Below, piece after piece: positions 37,595 through 50,310 of a DNA stretch of 64,000 nt. Source of the stretch: Cardiocondyla obscurior (lineage: Eukaryota; Arthropoda; Insecta; Hymenoptera; Formicidae); NCBI RefSeq assembly GCF_019399895.1, contig NC_091869.1, forward strand, positions 6,200,001 through 6,264,000. Reading direction: 5' to 3'. The notes under the pieces were generated by a model, which saw only the letters and a program-made list of their open reading frames with translations, was not told the origin of the DNA and ran no database searches. The translations under genes and the position numbers were made by a program. Numbering within the stretch: the first letter of the stretch is position 1; every line of letters begins with the position of its first letter.

Positions 37595-39890
37595 CTTTTC
37601 AAATACCTCCGATACTTTGCTCGCGCCCCGAACGAACGCGACTCGCGAAAACAAAGCGCATATATCGAGCTCATTAAATTACCGCGCCATTGATCGCCAT
37701 CAGCAGGCACCGTTAACGCCAAACGATCAGTCAGACGTTCAATAAACCGCTTGTCCGCCTCCGATAAAACTCCCGAAGTCTGTTTCAGAGGTTTCCAATT
37801 AAAGTCCAGCTTCATAAGGCGCAAACGGATAATGCGCCGGCGTTTTCACGCGGGTAATAAACAGGATTTGCTTTATCGTGACGCTAAGTGGAGTCTTTTC
37901 TTTCTTTTTTTTTTTTTTTTTTTTTCTTTTTTCCAGAGGGACTTCTCTCGCCTGCATACTTTGCGGGATTAGTCGCCGGATGGCAACGCGACTCGTTCGA
38001 GGTTGTATCTTCGCCTATGTCGCGCCGCGGATGCTGCGACGAGTTTATATGTATTCACACGCGTCATCGGATCGCGTGCACGCGCGCACGTCATTCGTTC
38101 GCTCGCTCGTTTCTAGCCAGCGGCGGCAGCCTTGTGGCCCAAGGTTGCGCAACGAACGGATCGCGGGTCGCAGCAGCACGTGGTGCGCCTGGTTTGTGAC
38201 GCAGAGCTCTCGGCACATACTCGCGGGCACACGTACACGCCCCGCGTACGTATACGCGCACACGGACTCGCATGCGACACATACGGGAACGCGCCGAGCC
38301 GTAACTAGTCGCGCTCGCGGCTCCGCCAATTGACTCAAATGCACATTTACCCTACATCCTCGCCTATTACATAATGAAGCTCGACGGCGTAGATCCCGGT
38401 CGGTTTTTCCTTCCTCTTAAACGCGCAAGCTCGAAGAAAGGCGGCGATATTTCGCGGCGTATTTTTCTTTTTTTCTTTTTTTTTTTTTTGTCTAATTTTT
38501 TTCTTTTCTATTCGAACAATCGCGGGGGAATCAAGCGGCCACGTGTTTAAATTACACGTTAATTAACGCATACGAACCTAGCTGCACACGTATGAACAAA
38601 CGTTGCATGCGATTTTATAAGTAAATTTAAGTAACGATGCTGAAATTAGCCGAGTTGGCTATCTGCAATCTTATCAGTTCTTCGATTCCTCGCATCGTAT
38701 TTCTACAAACACATATGCGTGTCATCTACGGAGCTCTTTTTATTTTCAAATACAACTGCTCGTGAACGAGGCGCTCTTATTTATAAGTAAAATGTTTTCG
38801 GCTCCGTGTGAATAGATAGCGCCGCTCTTTAATCGCGTAGCGGATGTAATCGCGACGGGGACGAGGGGGAAAGGGGTCGCGGAACGCGAAGGAGAACAAA
38901 GGGCGTTCCGCAGGTGCGCGTCCCCGCGACTTAATCGCGGGACGGTTTTAATTTTCGCCCGCTGCCGCCGCAGTTAAAGCGCCCGGGGAGTTTTACGGCG
39001 CGTAATTGGCGTTTCCTAGGACGACAACTGCAGTGCACATGGTCGCTGCATGGCCGTCGATACGCGGCTACGTTGCGGGGAACACGTCGGCGGGAATATA
39101 CGCGGCCGCGCTCGATTCGCATACGTACGTAAGTGGGACAGTAAATGCCAATTGGGTGGCTCTATACCGCGGCGAACTATGCGCAAACTTTGCAAAAGTG
39201 AGTTATCGTCGCGAATCGACTTCAGCAGCATCGATCTCGCTCGTGCCGACGCGAGCTATTATAAGCGGCCTCTCGACAAAACGAAGGGATGGGTGGAGGA
39301 GGAAGGAGATGTTTCCACCCGCGGGCGATGCGGTTGTTAGCGTAATTGCTTATTTTATTCGTGGCCCCTTTTTCGTGACGATTAAACGATCCATTATTTC
39401 GCGAGCCGCGTTGTCGAATTACTTAAGCCGAATGGAACTGCGAATGCGATTGCCCGCCGCGGAAGTGTGACCCTTTCTAACTGCGGCGCTTCTTCCGGCG
39501 CTTCCGCAATTATTTCTGAATTCGCGAGATAATTATACCAGGCGTGTCTCGCGATATGTTTTGCGCCGTGAATAAATAAATGAAACGTGTGTCGCGCGGG
39601 GTTTCAGCGCGGCCGTTAAACGAACGTAATCCGCCGACCGCCGTGCACAATTACGATGTCATTACGCGACTCACTGTTAATCGCTAATGACTTCTTGATC
39701 TCATCCCCGGAACTGTTTAATGGGGCGACATCCTGTGCGTGGCTCCGCAAGCTTCTAGTGGGGACTAGAGCTCGCCTCGATCGTTACGCGAATATTCAGA
39801 GATATGAAGAGATTTCCCTTCTCAAAAATGAGGCTGCGCTATCTCGTGTTGTACAAGCGTTTAATGCGGGCCGATTAATAAGTGGCCAGC

Positions 39891-39900
39891 GGATTAATCC
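39891..39900. promoter_or_regulatory. Palindromic GGATTAATCC, second copy
   Basis: Same ten-base K50 homeodomain-type palindrome as at 434-443. Two exact copies of a 10-mer in 64 kb exceed simple expectation, though AT-rich palindromes vary. Function is inference. Confidence 0.2.
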
Positions 39901-40160
39901 GAGCGCGCGAGAAGAAATCTTTTTGATAAAATTCGACCGTAATATTCCAAGAAAGTACAAAATAATTGTACCCAGTTTCAATCGTGCCAACAGTTAATCG
40001 GTGCGTTTAGTATGCACGTAACGAGTCGCCTCTGTGATTTATTCGTCCGTAATAACTCTATAATAACAAAGATAATTGTGATCGGTGTGCATTAAATTCT
40101 AGTAAAGTAGCGAATGATTAAAAGCGGACGCTTCTTAAAATACCTGAAAATGTTTCTTTC

Positions 40161-40184
40161 TTTTTTTTTTTTTTTTTTTTTTTT
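40161..40184. repeat. T24 homopolymer
   Basis: Twenty-four Ts preceded by TTTCTTTC and followed by AATAAAA. It may mark a pyrimidine tract or an inserted poly(A) tail in the opposite orientation; no retrocopy body is recognised beside it. Confidence 0.9.
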
Positions 40185-42280
40185 AATAAAATTTGTGACA
40201 CGATTTTATTTCATTAAGTATTTAAATAGCTTGTATGTAGTTCAGCGTTTTGAAATATTTTATTTTAAGTACAGACGGTCGTGGAGATGAAATTTCGTTT
40301 AAATCACATGAATATCGCGCGACTTTCGAGTAAAAACCTCGCAGATGGCAAATTGCATCGTGCGAAGCGGTGCGTACATTATCATTAGGTGACTCGTTGA
40401 AATTCTATTCTTCGATCCGGATGTTATCGCGCGCGCGATTTCGTTGGTAACCGATCATCACGAGGGGAGGAGAAAGGGGGGGGAAGCGCAAAAAAGGAGG
40501 CTGCCGGTGATGATGAGAACTCGCGATACGCTCTCGAAGACGCGGTAAGAAAGAATCGCGTGGGAGGGGAACGAAGCGAGACGAAATGCCTGGTAAATGC
40601 GTCTGGCGGTCTTCGCACCTGGGTAAGAAGTTACCTGGATCGAGGTGCCGCTAACCGCCGTACCGAGACACCGTTTAATGTCGCCGGAAATCCGGTTTTT
40701 CGCCTCACCGACACTTCAACGCGATCACCGAACTAGCGTTGTTCTCTTTTTATCACTCTCCCCCCTCGTCCCCATCCTCCTCTCTCGCCTCATCCTTTTT
40801 TTTTTCTTTTTTTTTTCTTTTTCCGCTTTCTTTTATAAAACTTATTTACCGAAACTCTCGACTAAAAGTTCGACTCGACTCCTCTTTTTTTAGAGGGATA
40901 TCCTGGTTCAAGGCGACAATATTTTCATTCTTATCTACTTTTACTCATGGCTCTCGGGACGGCCGTAACAAATTCCTTCGGATATAAAGAAATTCGGCGG
41001 GAAAATTATTCTTTCGCAAACTGATTTCTAGACGGGGGGGTCTTTTTACCGCGCACAATGGATTTACCGAGGTTCATTGTCTCCCGTGAAATTTATTCGG
41101 CCGATCGAAGGTGGTCCCCGCTTGCTCGTCCGGTCCTCGTCGTCGACCACTCCCTTCCTGCGGATTCACTATTCCATAACTATTCCGCCGGCTCCCGGGG
41201 AACGTACCGGGCGTAATTATCAACGCTAACTGCCGGTACTGTTATACGGCTCGCATGTCCCTTTGTCTTCGGAGTCCTCCGAGTACCTAAAGCACGAACG
41301 CACACCTAAGCCGGGCACGTTCCTTCCCGCAGTTGAATTATCCTCGTCTATCTTTCGCCCGCCGCGCGGTTTCCATTTCTTTCCATCTTCATTAAGTGAT
41401 CGCCCAGTTCCCTCCGGAACTGGTTCGAGGTAATGCAAATGGATTAACAACTTCTAACTACCACGCCGGCGCATATAAATATATGTTTTATCCTCGCGTT
41501 TTCCCCGGTCTTCGTAATTTTCTGCCGTCTCGACGAACCGTTTCGCATACCACCGGGCCGAGAATATTGAACAATTCCGAATCAATAATAATACCGCACA
41601 CGTGCAATTTCTTGCGGCCGCTCGTTTCTATTTTTGCGCGGTCATACTTATTTCAAATACTTAAATTAAACGATCCGGCCGCAGCTATGAATTATCGACG
41701 TATAATATTATTCGACGGTTGATTTATTAACTGTTTTTTTTCCTGTAATTACAATGCTGCATTTATGCATGGCGTATTTTCTGTTTAAATTTCACATGAT
41801 ATACTTCCAATTTTTATCTCTTCGTTTATTTCTGCGAACATGCACGTCCACTCGTTCCCGCTTTTTCTCTCTCTCTCTCTCTCTTTGCCTTGTTCTTTCT
41901 CTTCCTTTATTTATCTATTGCTATATCCGAGTGTTAGATAAATGCGATTTTACATTGAGACGCGAGCGTGTGTACGTGTATATGTATGGGCATGGGCATT
42001 CGCCGCAAGAGTTACGGCGTGTTCCCCGCAACAGGTCCATCGTGGTTTTCCCCCTTGGCCACTACGCTAAGAGGAGTGAAGAGGTAGCAAAACGACGGGG
42101 GGGGGGATGAAAACGACGGCAAAGGGTCGAGAGACGAGCCGAAATAGAAACGTGACTCTTGCTCTTTGTCTTAGCTTGGCTGCGAGATTCTCTTTGTCAT
42201 AATCCTAATATGATCGCGGCGCAAAGAGGTGTCGCGAAAAACGTTCGCGTAGAGAGAAAAGATATGCTTTTAAAGTTCAC

Positions 42281-42284
42281 AAAA

Positions 42285-42340
<56 letters not shown>

Positions 42341-42345
42341 TTTTT
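42281..42345. repeat. A13-(TA)19-T14 symmetric palindrome
   Basis: Thirteen As, 19 TA units and 14 Ts in a row form an almost perfect 65-bp self-complementary sequence able to extrude as a cruciform. Flanking sequence is not repetitive. Confidence 0.9.
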
Positions 42346-43501
42346 ATACGCGTAATTGTACGAATTATTTTTTATTATTACGAAATCCGCTGCATTCATC
42401 ATTCGTTTCGTATTTCTTTTCACGTGTGCGCTCTGCGTATTTCCCTTCTCTTTTTCCCTGTCCGGTCGGCTGTAGCTAGAGGCAGTGTATAAATCAGGAA
42501 GACGACTGCACCCACCAACGACGATGTATAGAACCGATGAGCGAGAACGACATGAAGGCAGAAAGCGGGGAAGGATAGGGGGGTCGGTGGACGCGTCAGG
42601 AGCGAGGGGACAGGGGCGCGATCGGTCCCGCTGTTGCATCCGGTGCAACGAAGCGATCTCGATGCATTGTGGGATATTCCGTGACTGGAATCTTGGACAC
42701 GGCGTTACTCAGACTCCGTTTTTTTTTCTTTTTTTTTTTAATAATTTTTTTTGCTGTTCTTTTGCAATGTTTGATCTCTGATTTCTTTTTTCTCTCTCTC
42801 TTTATTTTTTTGCAAAATTAAAATATGAAAATTTTCTAAGAAATATTTAAAAAAAAATTATTTGTATTATTAATTTAATTTAAAGTTTCAGATATTTGTG
42901 TTAAAAATTCCGAGGAATCGATTATTGGTATTAAATTGCCTTTCCGCGTAAAATGTCGATTACATTTTGTAGTTTATGAATATAAAACACTTGAGAAAGA
43001 AAACAATTAAAGTGAGCTGTGCGATTTAGCTGATTTCTTTTCATCCGGTCATTTAAATCTCTTAACTTCCGTTGAGCGGAGGTTATCCTTCGAAATATCG
43101 CAGGCAAAAAAATAGAAAAAAAAGGAAGAAAGAAAGAATTGCCATAAACGCCGTATAGCAGAATCGTTTCGAACCCAACGGCAAATCGCGGAAACGATCC
43201 TATTGGCCGATCCTATCTCCCGTTCGAATTGCTGCTCACTATTGCGTCCGATTGTTGTTTCAGTACAATAAACGCCATTGTCCGGCTATCCAACGCATTA
43301 CGACTTCGATAAACTCGAAATTCGATGACGATGATTTGAAACCTTTGTGCGCCACTACACGTCGATCAATCTCCTCAATAATTTAATACAGACTTGTTGA
43401 AGAAATTTTGATTCTATATCTAGATAAAAATTATTGCGAGTTTAATGCAAATAATATACATGAATAATTAAAAAATATATATATACTTTTTCTACATTTT
43501 G

Positions 43502-43527
43502 TTTTTTTTTTTTTTTTTTTTTTTTTT
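43502..43527. repeat. T26 homopolymer
   Basis: Longest single-base run seen in the window, 26 uninterrupted Ts. Confidence 0.95.
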
Positions 43528-44910
43528 CTTAACGTCAACTTCAAACCATGCGATTTATTTCTCAACGTTGCATTTTCGCGTTGCTATTTCCCTGAAAGTT
43601 TTTTAAAAAAAAGCAGCTAAACTTCGAGAATAGTATCCGAGTTAAGAGATCAAACGTAAGACGGTCGCACTTGAACTCGCTATTTTATTATTCGGAATCG
43701 TAAGAACGATGCTTAGGCGCCTCTGTCTTAAGCATCGTGTGTCTTGCAGCCGCCAGTGATCCGTTGCACTCGACACCGTATCGTAAAAAGAGGGAAGATT
43801 CGCTCTTTCTATTCCTGATCGCGCGTTTGAGACGCATATAAAAGACTTCAAAAGGTTCACGACCGGGGAAACGGCGCGGAAATTTCCCTAAGCGGTAAAA
43901 CATCGCTTCGGTTGATCCGCTACGCTCTGCCATGTCGTTCCACATATATTTACTTAACGTTCCTTCGCAAGAGCGGGATATATGTCGCGAATGCCAAGTC
44001 CTCGAGTATTCTCGACATTTAATTCACGCATTTCCCAACTGCGTTTTTACTTTGATAATAATAAGAAGAAAATTTATTACAGTTGTTTTATATTTTTTTT
44101 TTTTTCTCTTCAATTTTTGTTTTTTATAATCCACGAGAAAGTACGAAAAATATACGCATATGATATTGCGCGCACCTAAATACTTTGGCGCTTATAAATT
44201 GAAGGGCTTTATAAATTTTATAAAATATTATTAAATTACTCGATATTTTTGCAAACAAAAATTTTAACGAGGGCAATTTAACTTTTCGTGATATTTTTCA
44301 GAACGGCTCGTCGATCATGAGAGGTGGTGAAAAATCAGTTTGTTGAACTGAGAGTTTCGTGACAAAAGTGTCTAGAATATTTTGTACGTATATGGCGCAT
44401 AATGGTCTACGTAATGCCGCGCGATATATCTCGGCTCGGAAAGGGCCAAAATGCACGAATGGGTAATATCCGCGCGAACGTCTGCCTGAGCGAAGGATGT
44501 TATTTCGTGAATGGAGGGATGCGCGCGTTTCACGGTGCCTAAGACTAATCAAATCTTAATAGAGGCGCTAATGAGAGGGCATTCAGCGCGGTGAAGCGGC
44601 GGTGCCGAAGGGACGGCCGTTAAGAGAAGGGCTCGCCCTTTCGCTCTGAATTAGCCTTTGCGGTTTCACGGGCATGCATTCCAACATTCGTCTCACGTTC
44701 TCGTCAGGCGAGATAACAATTATTACTATTCGCCAGCGCGACTTTTGCAATTTTATCTTTCCCGTACCTGCCCTTTCACCCCCTTTCCCTTTATCTCACC
44801 CTTTAATTGCCTTTGACGCAGTGCGTTCCTTTCGCCACGTTTGTCCCGCCGAGTAAAACTCCGCCGACATATAAATCATTGATCGTAAATCGAATAGCAG
44901 AAGATGTACG

Positions 44911-44935
44911 TTTTTTTTTTTTTTTTTTTTTTTTT
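44911..44935. repeat. T25 homopolymer
   Basis: Twenty-five uninterrupted Ts, followed by an AT-rich stretch. Confidence 0.95.
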
Positions 44936-45405
44936 AAATAAAGCATTTTTACATCTGAAAGTTTTTGAAATAATAATAAAAATCTGAAAAAATGTTTTAT
45001 CGCACACTATACATTAATTAAAAAATTAATTCTTTATATTTCCTTTGATCGTATATTATTTTCAATTTTCACGTAATCGAAATTTTTTATTTAGAAAAAA
45101 ATCTTTTTAAAAATTTGCTTTATTCCGCGACTAGTAACAGGACTCGTGAACTTTGAACGAAGCTTGGCGCAGGGCGACAATCAAGTGGCCATAATTTCCT
45201 TTCTGCAATATTGTGTTGTCGGGACGCTCGAAAAACACGAAACGCTCTCGAACAAGGGCCTCTCTCCTCACGGAATGCTTATAATTATGAGCACGTGACT
45301 CGCTTAATTTCCTGACCGAACTCGATCAACCAATTTCCTCTGTCCGACGAGCAATGTCGATCGGATAACGGTAGCTTCTCGACCGTAAACGTCATTTTTT
45401 CCTTT

Positions 45406-45510
45406 TCTCTCTTCCTCTCTCTCTCTTTCTCATTCCTTCTTTCTCCTTCTCTTCATTCGAAGATCGTTCTCGCGAGTCAATTGGAGAAAGAGAGAAAGAG
45501 AGAAAGACAT
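45406..45510. repeat. Pyrimidine tract followed by purine tract (foldback)
   Basis: About 50 bases of almost pure C/T (45400-45455) are followed, after some 30 mixed bases, by a GAGAAAGAGAGAAAGA-type purine tract (45483-45508). The tracts are largely complementary, so a single strand could fold back on itself. Confidence 0.5.
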
Positions 45511-46070
45511 TTACTTGACGTGAAATATCGAGGCGTCGCCGTTTGCCCGATGCCTCACGCTCGAAACTAATGAAATAGCTTCTGCATTGCGGCTCGTTTC
45601 TTTAATCTCACGTTAGATACCGTAGGTGATTTTCAAATATAAATCTGGGGAATGGTTAATAAGTATGTTAAAGTTTCTTTTTTTTTTCTTTTTCCATTGA
45701 AAGCTCCAATTTTGCGAGGTGTGAACATTTTCAATAATAAAGAAAATTAATCGTCACGCCGCGGAGATAATTAAAATATAATATATGCAATGTAAATGCG
45801 ACGCGATTTTTGAAAAATAAAACCACTCTGCGATGCGTCGAGGTATGTCGCGTCGCGATGTCTATATTCAGTTTAAAATAGTTCCTTCGTACCCGACACG
45901 TGTGAGGAGGAAAAAAAAACTGCGGTCTCTCGCTGTCAGATTTACGAGACAATAAGTAGAATCTATCGAGGCTTGATCCGCTGACGCTGCTGCAGGTATC
46001 AACATTACGCTACCAGAACCAGAATCCAGAACCAGTTCCAAGTTCCTCGCCACGGGAGGCAGGCATCCTG
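45511..46070. other. Non-coding spacer leading into an atypical segment
   Basis: From about 45960 the sequence loses A/T runs and becomes C/A/G-mixed, with repeated CCAGAA units at 46013-46038 (ACCAGAACCAGAATCCAG). No coding exon could be supported. Confidence 0.4.
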
Positions 46071-46083
46071 TGACCTTTGACCC
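46071..46083 (-). promoter_or_regulatory. DR1 nuclear-receptor site (GGGTCAAAGGTCA)
   Basis: On the minus strand the 13 bases are two AGGTCA-type half-sites in direct repeat with a 1-base spacer, one mismatch from AGGTCAAAGGTCA. DR1 sites bind HNF4, USP/RXR and Seven-up/COUP-TF family receptors in animals. A near-consensus 13-mer is expected less than once in a window this size. The surrounding 45960-46140 segment is compositionally distinct, consistent with an enhancer but not proof of one. Confidence 0.4.
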
Positions 46084-49000
46084 AAGAATCAGGGCATCGG
46101 CTGCTTTCTCACGTAATGGTTACGAAACCGAGCCGTGTAGGCATTTGCTCGTACTCGGCTTCGCAATGAGCAAATAATAACCAAAAAATTTGATACGAGA
46201 CTATTCTGACATAATAATTACGTTTTAAGGTATTACGCGAGAATATACGTGTTCTCTCATTAAATTACGTCCTCTTTCTTTTTATTACTTTTTAAATTCA
46301 AAACGGTATATATTATCCACTTTATTCGGCAATTGAAAAATCATCGCTTAGAAGACGATATAATTTAATATAATTTGAGGCTTTTCATATAGATCTATGG
46401 CTCTATCTATGATTAAACGAACACAAACACGAAGGAGAGTACGGCAAAATAAGAGGGAACGAAAGTAGGGAAAAGGCTGAAATAAGAGAGAATGAGAGGG
46501 ACAAAGGCGGCACGCCGACTTAGATGTGCACGGGCACGTCGCATGATTGCTGAATTATCGCCGGGAGACGCGGCATAAATATGTATGCAGCGGAGCAGCA
46601 ATGGTATTCCGGATTGCGGAATGCACGTACGGGAGCATGCACCGCGCCTTCGTTCCGGCGCGCTACCCTCGCGACCTCCGCCCTCCTCCGGGCTCTTCGT
46701 GTCCCAAATGAAGATTCCTCCCCCTCCCGTGCCCGTGTTCTCATCGCTCCTCCGCTCACGCGTGTCTACCTCTAGTTAGTCACTTTTGTCGGTTAGCTAC
46801 TTCTTTAACTTTTAAGCGGAAGCGCCGGACCGAAAAGAGGGAAAAGAGAGCCTTCGTGTTTTCGAAAGTCGCGCTCGGTCGCCCTAAATTATGCCCTTCT
46901 ATTTCGTCTCTTTTTAGTCTTTTTTTTTTTTTTCTTTTTCCTTCCCTTAAATTTCTTATTTTAGACCGCCTTTCTTTTTTCTCTCATTTATTTTATATAA
47001 CGCGCACCATTTTTAGCGATTAATCCCGCCAGGGGCATTTCCGACGGATAATTTAGTTCTGATCTACGAGCTGCATGTCGCGCGACCGGCTCGAAAAAGT
47101 ATTTTCTTTTTTTTTTTAGCGTTCTTCCCTTTTTTTTTCCTCTCCGCAAAAATAGCGTGTAACGATTCGATTTCTACCGCCGAGCAAATTTTGTAAATTC
47201 TAAGGAACGTAACAGTTGCCGCGAGTCTGTCGATTTGGTGGTAAATTTGTTTCTCGGGTTTTCAATCCGCTTGCGTGCAACGGCGGTGACTTTGCGCTTA
47301 CATGAATTTATGACCAAGATCGATATCATGCTAATTAACCCTTTAGACGCCACCGGTGTCAAAGCTTCCTCTCTAATTCAGCGTAATTAGTAAGAAAATT
47401 GCGAGTCAACAATGTGAAAGCTTTCGGCGGATCTTGTTTGCGATATTCTCCAGCCGGTTTTAATATGTTACGTGAACAGAAAAAAAAAAAAAAGAGAAGA
47501 AAAGAAATTCACCTCGCGCTGAAGATTTAAAGCGAGACCGTCGCCGGCGAATTGTTTTGATTCCATTCTGGGTCACTCTCGTCTTTTCGCGCGTGGAATC
47601 GGGAGAGAGAAATATAACGTCTAGCCTCTCTCTGGAGCGACGGGAGATCGGCCAGGAATGCAATTAAGACGTCTTGCTAGAACGATAATGATAACGAGCC
47701 TAACCGACACAGGAATTTCAGGTCGTCGCTCGCCCTGCGTACAAACGAGAGATTGTACGGCGGCGTTCTTACAGAGAATATTTTGTCAGCAGTCGAAACC
47801 GACGATCACTAACGCGAACCCACGTTCACATGTGTGCGCGTTCATATCACGATAGACGCGTGTGGAAAATTTTTCTCTTTTTTCCTTTTTTTCTTTTTTT
47901 TTTTTTTTGCGCTTCCGCAATAACGTCTCGCGAATCATACCTCGCTGTCGTTTTACGAAGTGGCGTTGGTTTAACAATTAAATTATCCTCCCTGCAGCTT
48001 CGCATCGCTATTAACTACGGTATGGCACTGCCTGTTTTAACAAAACTTTTTCACTTCTCTCCCCTCTGCGCGTAATGTTGATTAACTTTAAATTGTTGTT
48101 CCGCGATATTTCGTATTAAACTTACCGGAGATGTTACTCTGCCCTGCCTCATTTCTACGTCTCCGGGAAAATTGTACACCTCCGGTTTAAGATACGGGTC
48201 ATTTCGGGAGGGGGAGGGGGAAAGGAAAGGGGAAATTAGAGTGCCTGGCTATTTCAGAGAGAAATTAACTTCTGCTCAACCAACTTGATTGTTTAACCGT
48301 GCGGCGGGGAAGTTGGATTTGGATTAGATATCTCGAGACGTCCGATATCTTCGGCCGACGGCCGCTATTAGCACACCGTGCCGAAGTGGCCGACAATATT
48401 GGCATAATTCGGTGTCTCGATGAGAACGCGACGGACAATCCTCTTACGTCGATAATCGTCTCAATTACGGCGGAGTTTCTGTAAACCGTGAAATCGAGCG
48501 TTCCTATGGGTACTACGCCGAGCCATTAAATTCGCCACCGTCGGGTGATATACGCGCGATACCATCTGCAAGAATGCACCGCGTAAATTTCCGCGATGTC
48601 GGGATCGTGTTTAAAAAAAGGAAAAAAAAAAAGCAAGAAAAAAGAAAGAAAAACGAAAGGAACGCTGCCGCTTCGGCGCTTCTAATAAAACTGTAATTCC
48701 GGTACTTCGCGAATTTTTTAAATGTTTTCTCGTCGTATTTAATTGCATTTATTATACCTGCATTTACTTGCTCGATAGTGTATTAAAATAATGATACAGT
48801 CGGATATGGATGACTTACGTTATTAACCTACATTTTTGATCGATCCTGGATGCTTTTCGAACATATAAAAACAGACTGGTGCGAACGAGAGAAGTAATTT
48901 GCCTTCAAAATTAGTATTTCATTGATTTGTTAACGTCGAAGTGCAAATGTAATGAATTAACGAATTAAATTAGATAGTTGGATAATTATCGCGCCGCTTT

Positions 49001-50310
49001 GTAGCGTGTCATTAGCATTACTTAAAATTGGCGAGGCTTTTAAATTATACGTATAGCTTGATAAATACACGCGAAAACCATACTTCTCACGCGAAATATA
49101 ATTGTTCCAGTTATATTAGTATCGATAACACCCGTTGAATCTCGTTGTCACGTTAGGATTGCTCGACGCGTCGCCGGATTGAGATGATAAACAGCCGATG
49201 GACAAATCATCGAGATTTACATCAGAAACCATCGCGTTCGCTATGCAATTACGTGATTTACATGTTCGTGCAGACGCGATTGGTCCTCGTCGATCGCTAC
49301 CAGGAGCTATCTACCGCTGCTCGTAATTCATGTAAATGTTCGTGTATCCAGCAAGACATTACAGGAGTCCGTGGCTGTATACCGGGGGTAAACGACACAG
49401 TTATTGTCCATTTAAGAAATATTTGCCCCGCGCCGCGAAAAAGATCGATAGGTTTCTCGTTAAAGATAATATACACGGACGCAATTCTAACGTCTGTTTT
49501 ATCGCTACTTTTGTGTAGGAAATATGAAGCGCGTAAATTTCTCCAAGTGAATTTTATGCCGGCCGCGAAAGTACGACGATAAGATAAATTACCAAAAGTA
49601 TCGCGGATAAAAATGGTATATTCATTTAATTCGGCAACTAAGCGACGGAAACGAATGGTTCTAAAGTGAACGGACGAAAGGGGACCGGCGTGTATTACTC
49701 GACGTAGGATAATTTTCATTTATTTGGTTATATTATCATAATTTTAGATAAGAGATAGAACCATTCGGCCTCCGTTACGAGATGGATATTTTTAACCGTT
49801 GAATATTTTAAGGCGCTCGGCTGGCATGCGATCTTGGTGCTTGTTGTCGCGCAAAGGGTGTTTATGCGCCCGTTGTGGTATGCAGGGTGCACACGTACTG
49901 CCGCGGCATTATTCGTCTACCGCCACTCGAAGAGTATTATTACGAAGGTATTAGTACGTGTTATCTTGTCCGTTGTCGTATTACTTCTTGCGACACGATC
50001 ACGACGTTAGAATACAATGGAATCTTCGTGCAGACGGTGAAACATCCGCTCACGTCGTTAATTAATCGTTATTAACTAGAATGGTATCGCCGGGGAAAAT
50101 ACCCGAGTGGAAATTTATCTAGCTAATCTAATTTTGCAGCTAGTGGTTAGATCGCGCAGATAAAATATATTTCTTAACTAGTGACTTGCTTGGTACTATC
50201 TTAAAAAAATTAAGTTGTCATTAAAAAAAAAAATTGGCTAGCTAATTATTAGGTAACAAAGGGAATCAATTTCCACTTGGGTAGTTTATACATAGAATAT
50301 TCGGTGCAAT
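46084..50310. other. Non-coding spacer
   Basis: T-runs (46921-46933, 47107-47119, 47895-47908), an A-rich tract (48606-48660) and a G-rich tract (48206-48232) are present. Opposed frames at 49184-49719 reach 132 and 140 codons in moderate-GC DNA but show no motif. No gene is recognised. Confidence 0.5.

Larger units (their letters stand above)
37589..42280. other. Non-coding spacer with CpG-dense patch and T runs
   Basis: A T-run (37907-37925) and a T/C tract end in TTCCAG at 37932-37937, a strong acceptor-like signal followed by CpG-dense DNA (about 37940-38340) that is open in several frames. No good donor follows. A second GGATTAATCC lies at 39891-39900 and a T24 run at 40161-40184. A 113-codon frame (39656-39997) is within chance length. 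An 8-bp hairpin with a 4-nt loop lies at 41404-41423. Confidence 0.45.
42346..45405. other. Non-coding spacer with long T runs
   Basis: It contains T26 (43502-43527), T25 (44911-44935) and a 10-bp-stem hairpin (43706-43715 with 43729-43738). An acceptor-like TTGTTGTTTCAG ends at 43263, followed by a 40-codon open stretch to a stop. No donor, polyadenylation evidence or family match supports a gene. Confidence 0.5.

Noticed and set aside
37938..38333. Open frames after a very strong acceptor (TTTTTTCCAG ending 37937)
   Set aside because: No usable donor follows and two frames are open at once in CpG-dense DNA; acceptor-like tracts are common here because T-runs are common.
39006..39470. 154-codon plus-strand frame with a GTAAGT near 39129-39134
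   Set aside because: GC-rich, overlapped by open frames on both strands, weak acceptor upstream, no family match.
41404..41423. 8-bp perfect hairpin with 4-nt loop
   Set aside because: About one such hairpin is expected by chance in a window this size.
43264..43385. 40-codon open stretch after TTGTTGTTTCAG
   Set aside because: No donor, no nearby AATAAA and no recognised protein; could be chance.
43706..43738. 10-bp stem, 13-nt loop hairpin
   Set aside because: Expected about once or twice by chance; no extended pairing or other support.
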